A stretch of 25,000 bases of DNA from Acidobacteriota bacterium (GTDB lineage: Bacteria; Acidobacteriota; Terriglobia; Terriglobales; Acidobacteriaceae): contig JAEZPW010000044.1 in NCBI GenBank assembly GCA_023441255.1, positions 1 through 25,000 of the forward strand. Direction: 5' to 3'. Below are positions 8,111 through 14,542 of the stretch, one piece after another. The notes under the pieces were generated by a model. It saw nothing but the letters and a program-made list of their open reading frames with translations, was not told the origin of the DNA and ran no database searches. A program made the position numbers and the translations under genes. How positions within the stretch are numbered: position 1 is the first letter of the stretch; every line of letters starts with the position of its first letter.

Positions 8111-9064
8111 ATGGCGCCGAAACCCGAACCCGCGGCGGCGACAGCCCAAGGCATTGTCGAGGGCGGATGTGTGCCGCACCTTTCGCCAGCGCTTACGGTG
8201 GTGTTTCTTCAGGCTTGGGACAAGAGCAGCGCGCAGACTTTTGGCCTGACGCAAGAAGCCTACTTCGCCGTCCTGGTTGAAGTGGGCGGCAAATGTCTGC
8301 CCGCCGATTCAAGCGAAACCGAGCAGGCCCGGTTCTACGCTGGGCTGCACCACGAAGAACTCGCTCTCGCGCGCGCCTGTGCCGCCGGACTTGAACCGGC
8401 ATGGGATGTGTTTCTGACCCGTTATCGCGAGAAGCTTTACGATTCAGCTCGCGCAATCTCACGCGACGATACCGTCGGTCGCGAACTGGCCGACTCGCTT
8501 TACGCCGATTTGTTCGGCACGACAGTTCGTGACGGCAGGCGTGTTTCAAAGCTGAACTACTACACGGGGCGGGGGTCGCTTGAAGGGTGGCTGCGTACGG
8601 TGCTGGCGCAAGAGTTCGTCAATCGGTATCGGAGCACGAAGCGCACCGTCAGCCTGGAGGAAAAAACGGAAGACGGTGTGCAGTTCGTTGCGCCTCCACA
8701 GGAGCCTTCGGCGGGGTCGTCAGGCACTCCTGTAAATGAAGCAATCGATTGCGCATTGGCCGGATTGGGCGCGGACAAACGATTGTTGCTTTCGGCGTAT
8801 TATCTGGACGGGAGAACGCTGGCCGAGATCGGCCGGATGATGGGCGTGCACGAATCGACTGTGAGCCGAAAGCTGGAGAAGGCTGTTGCCGAATTGCGAA
8901 GCGACATTGTGAAGCGGTTGGTTAAGGGCGGCATGGATCGCCAGCAGGCTTCGGAGGCTCTGGCCGAGGTGGACGTGAGAGACCTTGCGGTCGATGTCCG
9001 CAAGCGACTGGCGCAAGATTCGCAGACGAGATCGTTCTTGAGTAAGGAGACGGAACAGGGTTGA
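8111..9064 (+). CDS. RNA polymerase sigma factor, ECF-type, with long end extensions
   Basis: 317 aa. Region 2 is at about residues 97-177 (FLTRYREKLYDSARAI, then GSLEGWLRTVLAQEFVNRYR). Region 4 is at about 207-265, with the helix-turn-helix in LAEIGRMMGVHESTVSRKL (237-255). There is no region 1.1 or 3. It has an extra N-terminal stretch of about 95 residues and a C-terminal tail of about 50 residues, longer than usual for ECF factors. It should direct polymerase to promoters controlled by the next gene's product. The stop and the next start overlap as TGATG at 9062-9066, so the two are translationally coupled. The ATG at 8111 has no clear ribosome-binding site, so the exact start is uncertain. 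It is 107 bp from the divergent ARPP-1-like gene. Confidence 0.88.
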   Translation: MAPKPEPAAATAQGIVEGGCVPHLSPALTVVFLQAWDKSSAQTFGLTQEAYFAVLVEVGGKCLPADSSETEQARFYAGLHHEELALARACAAGLEPAWDVFLTRYREKLYDSARAISRDDTVGRELADSLYADLFGTTVRDGRRVSKLNYYTGRGSLEGWLRTVLAQEFVNRYRSTKRTVSLEEKTEDGVQFVAPPQEPSAGSSGTPVNEAIDCALAGLGADKRLLLSAYYLDGRTLAEIGRMMGVHESTVSRKLEKAVAELRSDIVKRLVKGGMDRQQASEALAEVDVRDLAVDVRKRLAQDSQTRSFLSKETEQG

Positions 9065-10449
9065 TGGAGCAGCTTCCCAAACTCGTGCGCGAAAGACTGG
9101 CGGCGGCCCAGGGAGCGGGAGTGTCTGCTCACCCAGACGCTGATACCCTGAACGCCTTCGTCGAAAACGCACTTGCCGGCTCCGAACGTGAGCGGGTGAC
9201 GCAGCACCTTTCGCTGTGCGCTGAATGCCGAGACGTGGTTGCGCTCTCGTTGCCGGAAGAAGCAGTGGAGAACCTCGCTGTCGTTCCGCACGGAACACGG
9301 GAAGGGCGAGCGCCGCGTGCGTGGAACGCGTTCCATTGGGCTGGGCTCGCGGCCAGTGTCGTGGTGGTGGCGGCGGTTGCGCTGCTGTACCAATCCAGAA
9401 TCAGAGAGCAGTACCTGGGCCGCGCGGCCGAAGTGCGTGCGCCGGTCGTGACGACCTCGGACGCCGCGTCGCAGGCAGAGGTCCCTGAGGCTCGGGAAGA
9501 AGCTTCAAAGTCGACAACAACGGCAGTGTCGGTGCCGGCAGCGAAGGTTGAGGAGAAGCCTGCGTCGGCTGTGGCGAGGAGTCGAACAGCAGAACGAGTT
9601 GAGAAGAAGGAAGCTTCTGAGCAGTTGAAGGAGTCGTCAGCGCAATCGGATGAGAAGCAAAGATTTGCGGCGGCTTCGGAGCAATCGCGACAGAAGGTGG
9701 TTGGCGGATTAGTGGGCCCGGCGGCGAACTCGGCGCAAAACTCTTCCGCCCCAGTGCCTCACAGGGTAGCCGGTGGGAACCAGATACAGTACATGCAGGC
9801 GCAGGCGCAGCCTGTGCAACCGCCACCTGCCGCGACGAGTCCGGGTGCGAGTCCGAAGGAAGGCGTGCTTCTCGGCCGTAACTACAGCGAGATGTACGAC
9901 TCCGTTTCAGTAAATGCCGCTCGGCAGGACTCTGCGCAGCAGAAGTCGAAAGACTCCGCAGGTGTGACCGACAAGAATGTGGCGGCAGGTGTTCCAACCT
10001 CCGTGGCCCGCAAACCGGCGACGGTGCAAGCCGAAATGGCACCGGTGCCTGAAGCTGCGGTTGCAAGCACGTCTTTGGTGGTCGGGGCGTCTGGCCAGAT
10101 GACGGCGCTGCAGAAGGCCGTGAATTGGCGAGTCAGCGACAACGGGAAGGTGGAGCGCTCGAGCCAGAATGGAGCCTGGCAATCGGTGATTTCCGCCAGT
10201 GATGTTCGGTTCCGCACTGTCGCAAGCGCCGGTCTCGACGTGTGGGCAGGAGGCAGCAATGGTGCGCTGTTCCATTCGAGTGATGGCGGAAATACGTGGT
10301 CGCGAATAAGCGTCGGCACGGGCGGTCAACGACTCGCCGGCGAGATCGTGCACATTGAGTTGAGGACACCCAGGGATTTTGATGTGACGGACTCCACGGG
10401 GGAGACTTGGACCACGAACGACGGCGGAAGAAGCTGGGCTGTGCGATGA
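9064..10449 (+). CDS. zinc-finger anti-sigma-like membrane protein with Ycf48/BNR-like end
   Basis: 461 aa. Residues 23-65 form a zf-HC2-type anti-sigma zinc finger, with His48, Cys52 and Cys55 in HLSLCAECR. One transmembrane helix spans about 92-109. A Ser/Ala/Gln/Lys-rich linker of about 220 residues follows, and then a domain with Asp-box motifs (SSDGGNTW, TNDGGRSW) and repeated WAGG/SNGALFHS strands at about 345-461, as in Ycf48/BNR propellers. The layout suggests that the cytoplasmic end binds the upstream sigma factor and the outer end senses something in the periplasm. The stimulus is unknown. Only two clear Asp boxes are visible, so the outer domain is too short for a full propeller. 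The ATG at 9064 was chosen because of the overlap with the sigma stop; a TTG at 9061 is possible. Confidence 0.86.
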   Translation: MEQLPKLVRERLAAAQGAGVSAHPDADTLNAFVENALAGSERERVTQHLSLCAECRDVVALSLPEEAVENLAVVPHGTREGRAPRAWNAFHWAGLAASVVVVAAVALLYQSRIREQYLGRAAEVRAPVVTTSDAASQAEVPEAREEASKSTTTAVSVPAAKVEEKPASAVARSRTAERVEKKEASEQLKESSAQSDEKQRFAAASEQSRQKVVGGLVGPAANSAQNSSAPVPHRVAGGNQIQYMQAQAQPVQPPPAATSPGASPKEGVLLGRNYSEMYDSVSVNAARQDSAQQKSKDSAGVTDKNVAAGVPTSVARKPATVQAEMAPVPEAAVASTSLVVGASGQMTALQKAVNWRVSDNGKVERSSQNGAWQSVISASDVRFRTVASAGLDVWAGGSNGALFHSSDGGNTWSRISVGTGGQRLAGEIVHIELRTPRDFDVTDSTGETWTTNDGGRSWAVR

Positions 10450-10490
10450 TCTCGCTCGCAGCCTGCATGGCTCGCCCTTGAGTGGGCAAA

Positions 10491-10528
10491 AGCAGCAACG
10501 GATAACCAGTTGGTTATCCGTTGCTGCT
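10491..10528. terminator. perfect 18-bp hairpin between convergent genes
   Basis: AGCAGCAACGGATAACCA (10491-10508), a GT loop, then its exact reverse complement (10511-10528). It lies 41 bp after the anti-sigma-like stop and 24 bp past the etfA stop, so it can serve both directions. The T-tract is weak: three T follow the stem on the minus strand and a mixed T/C stretch on the plus strand. Confidence 0.75.
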
Positions 10529-10552
10529 CAGTGATCATTCCTCTTTCGAAGT

Positions 10553-11596
10553 TCAGGCCTGTGCCGCAGACGCCTTCTCCGCGAGCAGCGCGTTGACCTT
10601 GCGCATGACCTCGAACGCATCTGCGACGTAGACAACATCTGCCTTGCCGCGTGCCCAGCCACAGTTGGCGTCGAGGTTGATGGCGCGACGTTCGTTGACG
10701 AAGCGCCAACCTACCACGTGCGGCTCTTCGCCATGACAGCACGTTGAGAGACCCTTCGGGTGACGCGGTGTGGAACCTGTCTGGCCCACCTGGTTCAGGT
10801 GAGTCATGAATTGCAGCACCGGCTCACCTTCGCCACTCTGATCGACGAGCGACTTCGATCCGCCGAGAGAGGCTTTGGAGCCGCTCAGGAAACCCAGGAT
10901 GATCTCCTCCGCTTCCTTGCCGTGCGTCTGGCCATCGGACTGCTTCTTCGTCCAGCCGGCACCGGCGACGAAGAGCAACTTGGCGTCAGGACGAATCGTC
11001 TGGGCGTCGGATTTCGGCGCTCGAACGCCTGTAACCGTCGTGCGGGCTGCGGGCATGGAAACGGCGACGGCTTCCACAGTGGCCGTCCCTGCTGTCGCCG
11101 CGAACGCTTCGTGGCAGCCGCCGTCCATCGCGATGATCCAAGGACGAGCAGCGCGACTCAGCGAGGCTTCCATGCGCTGACGGTAGTACCAGCGGGTGAC
11201 GCTGATGGAGATGCCATCGACGGTAATGCCAGTGACGTGGGTTTCAACTTTTCCGCCGACGCGATGCGCAACACCTGGAAGAACACGCGAGGAGCGCGAG
11301 TTCGCGGCGGCGATGACGATGGTCGGGCCTGCCGCTTTGCAAATCGCTTCGGCGGCGGCGACATCTGTGGCGTACCGTGGCTGTGAGAAATCGGCGCCGG
11401 AAACGCCGTAAAATTTTCCGGCCCCGCAGTTGGCAATGGAGTTGGCGGCCGATTGGACATCGGCACCGATGAGGCCGACGCTCAGCTTAGCGCTGAGTGC
11501 GGCAGCGGCGTCCTTAGCGGCACCGAGTGTTTCCAGTGCGCCCTTGGCGAGCGAACCATCGGGTTCCGTGTATGCAAGAAAGAGAATGCTTTCCAT
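10553..11596 (-). CDS. etfA: divergent electron transfer flavoprotein alpha subunit
   Basis: 347 aa from ATG 11596, which has AGGAG upstream and lies 11 bp after the etfB stop. EtfA binds FAD and, with EtfB, carries electrons from acyl-CoA dehydrogenases to a quinone reductase. Domain I is followed by a recognisable FAD domain containing QVGQTG (269-274) and AINLDA (305-310). Several usual residues are changed. The GRGL turn reads GAGW, and the loop that normally reads GISGAxQH is GLSTCCHG (282-289), adding two adjacent cysteines. FAD binding is therefore likely but unproven. It is the last gene of the acyl-CoA dehydrogenase operon, followed by a perfect hairpin. The match over QVGQTG and AIN-D is clear enough to name the family. 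Confidence 0.85.
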   Translation of the reverse strand: MESILFLAYTEPDGSLAKGALETLGAAKDAAAALSAKLSVGLIGADVQSAANSIANCGAGKFYGVSGADFSQPRYATDVAAAEAICKAAGPTIVIAAANSRSSRVLPGVAHRVGGKVETHVTGITVDGISISVTRWYYRQRMEASLSRAARPWIIAMDGGCHEAFAATAGTATVEAVAVSMPAARTTVTGVRAPKSDAQTIRPDAKLLFVAGAGWTKKQSDGQTHGKEAEEIILGFLSGSKASLGGSKSLVDQSGEGEPVLQFMTHLNQVGQTGSTPRHPKGLSTCCHGEEPHVVGWRFVNERRAINLDANCGWARGKADVVYVADAFEVMRKVNALLAEKASAAQA

Positions 11597-11607
11597 TTCG
11601 CTCGCTC

Positions 11608-12414
11608 CTAATCCTTTGTGATCCACTCGACGATTTCGCGGGCGACTTCGTCGGCCGGCATATCTTTCACCAGGCGCGTTTCGCGCTGCTGCTTCGGCAA
11701 TGCGACGGACTTGAACGCGATCGCTTCCGCACCGACTTTCGCAGCCTTAGCTTTCTGGAGGCCCGGCATGATGGTCTTCATATTCATCATGCCGACCTGC
11801 GGATTGTTGCGGGGTTCGGGCAGGTTACCAGTGGCCCAGCCGAGAACGGCCGGCGCAGCGGCGCAGGTAGAAACCTGGTGCTTGCCGCCCTCGATTCGCT
11901 CGAGTACTTCGAAGGAGCCGTCGGGATTGGCCGTGATTTGGTCTACGCCCTGAAACTGCTCGGTGATGCCGAGGAGTTCGCCGACGATCTGCATGGTGGC
12001 GCCCGCACCGCGTGAAGCTGATTCCCAGCCGCCGAACAGGAGAACTTTGGACAGGTCGAGGCCCGGGATCCCCTTTATGGCGTCGGCAAGAACGGCTGCG
12101 ACTTCATGTGCGTCGGTGAAGCCGCCCGCGGGACCGTCGACCGCAACCAGTTCAAACGGTACCTTTTGGGCGATGACCATCATCACCTGCTGAAGCTTCG
12201 CTTTCGGCCCCATACTGACGAGGTAGACCTTGCTCCCTGCCACTTTCGAGGCCAGGTTCGCCGCCTCGTAAAGCGCGTGACCGGCCCAGGGATCGAGAAC
12301 TGCCGGCAGCATCATCTCGTTCTTCAATCCCCATCCGGCTGGGCCCTGGACAGGTTCCAGCGTCTGCAAGGGGTCGGGCACGATGCTGCCACAAACCACG
12401 ATCTGATAACTCAT
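11608..12414 (-). CDS. etfB: divergent electron transfer flavoprotein beta subunit
   Basis: 268 aa. It starts MSYQIVVCGSIVPDP, matching the EtfB N-terminus (IVVxxKxVPD) but lacking the usual Lys. Other family marks are LDPWAGHALYEAANL (for NPFDEYAVEEA), VYLVSMGPKAKLQQ, and GWESASRGAGATMQIVGELLG (for the GxQSxDxGxGQ segment). EtfB normally binds AMP and pairs with EtfA. The ATG at 12414 was chosen because GTGGAG lies just upstream; an earlier ATG at 12426 would put that site inside the gene. The preceding spacer holds paired heptamer arrays, which would form the 5' side of the etfB message. The etfA start follows 11 bp after its stop. Confidence 0.87.
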   Translation of the reverse strand: MSYQIVVCGSIVPDPLQTLEPVQGPAGWGLKNEMMLPAVLDPWAGHALYEAANLASKVAGSKVYLVSMGPKAKLQQVMMVIAQKVPFELVAVDGPAGGFTDAHEVAAVLADAIKGIPGLDLSKVLLFGGWESASRGAGATMQIVGELLGITEQFQGVDQITANPDGSFEVLERIEGGKHQVSTCAAAPAVLGWATGNLPEPRNNPQVGMMNMKTIMPGLQKAKAAKVGAEAIAFKSVALPKQQRETRLVKDMPADEVAREIVEWITKD

Positions 12415-12432
12415 CAACGACTCCACATTGTT

Positions 12433-12538
12433 GATTTTCGGATTGTTGATTTTTGATTTTTGATTTCACACCCACAGAGTGTCGGCTCAAGTAGCCGTCT
12501 GACATTTCAGAAATCGAAAATCAGAAATCAAAAAATGA
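12433..12538. repeat. paired heptamer arrays in opposite orientation (GATTTNN type)
   Basis: Five 7-bp units based on GATTTTT occupy 12433-12468, with one extra base after the first (GATTTTC, GATTGTT, GATTTTT twice, GATTTCA). Four units of the complementary type occupy 12511-12538 (AAATCGA, AAATCAG, AAATCAA, AAAATGA). The core between them contains a small hairpin, CGGCT/AGCCG, at 12483-12497. In RNA the two arrays can pair into a long A/U-rich stem. The block fills the spacer between the ETF-QO-like gene and etfB. Confidence 0.75.
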
Positions 12539-14410
12539 TCAGTTTTCCGCCGAGTGCAATCCACCCGCACCCGCACGAAACTCAATATTTGTGCGCCCGC
12601 TCCCGTCCTTCACTTCCTGCGAGCAGTTCCACATGCAGGCGCCGCAGAACACACATTTTTCGCGGTCGAATACGGGCAGGCCTTTTTCGCCGGCGCTGAT
12701 GGCCTGCGCCGAGCAGATTTCATAGCAGACCCTCGACCCGCATTCTTCACACACTTTCGGATCGATAAAGACTACGTGGTCGGCATAGCCGCCAGCTGCC
12801 TGAACCTTGCCGCCCATCAGCAGCGCGTCCTGTTGCGTGACCAGCAGTTTGCCGTCGAACGGGATCTCAGGCCAGCCGACCCGGTTCATGAATTCATCGT
12901 GAAGCGCGGTTCCCTTCTGTGCGCATTCACGCTTGATCCGCTCGACTTCGGCGCGGTCGATCTTGCCACGATAGTAATCAACGGCGTTGCGGATGCGCTT
13001 GTGCGGCGGCAACGGGCGGCCAGGAGCAGCAAACTTCCCTTTCGTCAGGCCGCAGATGCCCATTCCAATCATGCCGGTGATGAAGCCACGCTGAAAGCCG
13101 TCGCGTGAGTGCTCGGCTATGATGCCTTCCTTTTCGACCCAGCTCGCGCGGCGTCGCGAGACGTAGGCATTGGTCAGGTTCTCTTTCGTAAACGGCTGGC
13201 CCGACTTCAGCAAGTCGACCACGCCTTCGGCCAGCTGAACGCCAGTGGTCCAGGCCTCGTCCACGCCGCTGCCGGTGAGCACGTTGGTGGAACCGGAGCC
13301 TTCTCCGATACGCGCGTAGCCATTGCCGGCGAGATACGGTTCGCCGTGCTTGCCGCTTTCGTTGAGAGATTTCGCTCCCCACGACCGAAGGGTGCCGCCC
13401 TGCAGGTAACGCCACAGGTACGGGTGCTGAATGTAGTGCTGCAGGTAACGATAAGCCGTGCGCACAGGGTTGTCGAACCACGACGGCACGAAGATACCGA
13501 CGGAGCAGACGCGCTCGGGGTGCACGTAGAGGAAGCCGAAAATCTCGGGTTCGGGATAGCCTAGCGTGTGGAGGACGGTGCCAGGTTCGAGCGTGCAGTT
13601 CTCGGGGAGATCAATGACGAACTTCATGCCGACGGCCCACTCGTGCTTCTCGCGGCCTTGAGGCATGCCGAAATGCTCGTCCAGCTGGCGTCCGATCGCT
13701 CCGACCGGGCCATCGCCAATCACGGTAAGTGCGGCCTTGATGTCCATGCCGAGCATGAAGCCGGCTTCAGGATTGCCGGCCTTGTCAACGCCCTGATCAA
13801 TCAAGCGTATACCGATGACGCCGTCGTTCTCGATGAGGGGCTTCGCAACGGGCGTTGACGGCCAGATCTGTACCTGGCCCGTGCCCATCAACTGCGATCC
13901 GACCCACTGGTTGAATTGGCCGATGGACATCACCAGTCCGCCCTTCTTGTGCAGGAAGGCAGGCGTGTAGGGCAGTTCCATCGCGTGATGGTCGGCAAGG
14001 CCGAACGTACGAATGACCTTGTCGGCGATTTTCATCGCCGCAGGGCGCCGGCTTGCACCCACAGGATCGAGCAGGTACAAGACCTTCTCATCCTTGACCG
14101 GAACGGCCATCGGGATCTGCGAGGGATCGAGATCAGGAAAACTGGCGCGGATACCGCGCGCCTTGGTGACGACGCCGGAGACGCCAAAGCCCATGTCGTC
14201 GGCGCGCTCGTAGCAAATAACCTGCGCGGGCATGCCCGGCATGCTCTTGCTTTCGAGCAGCGGTGTGCCGTCCTCTTTCGTTTCGGCCAGGGCGCGAGAA
14301 AGCGTCGTAAGAAAGCCGCCCATCGCGGGGCCGAAGCCGACGCACGCAATGTCAACATCCACACTCTGCCGATCGATCTGAACTTCCTGTTGTTCGGCCG
14401 CAGAATCCAT
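12539..14410 (-). CDS. FixC/ETF-QO-like flavoprotein fused to a ferredoxin-like domain
   Basis: 623 aa. The N-terminus has an FAD-binding Rossmann motif, VGFGPAMGG (24-32), with Met in place of the usual small residue. The middle matches FixC/ETF-quinone oxidoreductase proteins, including GDGPVGAIG and the GxAxIGEGSGSTNVLTGSG FAD segment. The last 70 residues are ferredoxin-like (FixX-like) with Cys at 554, 557, 562, 566 and at 586, 589, 592, 596. The role is to accept electrons from the reduced ETF and pass them to quinone at the membrane. Canonical ETF-QO uses four Cys for one 4Fe-4S cluster, so a second cluster is possible. The ATG at 14410 has GAGG about 8 nt upstream. Heptamer arrays lie on both sides of the gene. 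The FixC resemblance does not imply nitrogen fixation; no nif gene is present. Confidence 0.85.
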   Translation of the reverse strand: MDSAAEQQEVQIDRQSVDVDIACVGFGPAMGGFLTTLSRALAETKEDGTPLLESKSMPGMPAQVICYERADDMGFGVSGVVTKARGIRASFPDLDPSQIPMAVPVKDEKVLYLLDPVGASRRPAAMKIADKVIRTFGLADHHAMELPYTPAFLHKKGGLVMSIGQFNQWVGSQLMGTGQVQIWPSTPVAKPLIENDGVIGIRLIDQGVDKAGNPEAGFMLGMDIKAALTVIGDGPVGAIGRQLDEHFGMPQGREKHEWAVGMKFVIDLPENCTLEPGTVLHTLGYPEPEIFGFLYVHPERVCSVGIFVPSWFDNPVRTAYRYLQHYIQHPYLWRYLQGGTLRSWGAKSLNESGKHGEPYLAGNGYARIGEGSGSTNVLTGSGVDEAWTTGVQLAEGVVDLLKSGQPFTKENLTNAYVSRRRASWVEKEGIIAEHSRDGFQRGFITGMIGMGICGLTKGKFAAPGRPLPPHKRIRNAVDYYRGKIDRAEVERIKRECAQKGTALHDEFMNRVGWPEIPFDGKLLVTQQDALLMGGKVQAAGGYADHVVFIDPKVCEECGSRVCYEICSAQAISAGEKGLPVFDREKCVFCGACMWNCSQEVKDGSGRTNIEFRAGAGGLHSAEN

Positions 14411-14438
14411 TGTCGAGCCTCAAACGCTAGTGCAATAA

Positions 14439-14535
14439 CTAGTACCCAGTACCTAGTACCTAGTTCAAGTAAAGACGCGCCACCGACTACTAACTACTAG
14501 CTACTAGCGACTAGCTACTAGGTAATAGCTAGCTA
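14439..14535. repeat. paired CTAG-rich heptamer arrays in opposite orientation
   Basis: Four units of CTAGTAC type lie at 14439-14466 (CTAGTAC, CCAGTAC, CTAGTAC, CTAGTTC). Seven units of CTACTAG type lie at 14487-14535 (CTACTAA, CTACTAG twice, CGACTAG, CTACTAG, GTAATAG, CTAGCTA). On the opposite strand the second array reads CTAGTAG, so the two arrays are nearly inverted copies separated by 20 bp. Counting one copy just upstream at 14427, there are nine CTAG tetramers within 106 bp, although CTAG is scarce in many bacterial genomes. The block fills the spacer between the acyl-CoA dehydrogenase and ETF-QO-like genes. Confidence 0.8.
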
Positions 14536-14542
14536 CTTGTCT

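Noticed and set aside
12539..14410. FixC as evidence of nitrogen fixation
   Set aside because: No nif genes are present and the partner gene is an acyl-CoA dehydrogenase.
12433..14535. Heptamer arrays as CRISPR repeats
   Set aside because: Units are 7 bp with no unique spacers and no cas genes nearby.
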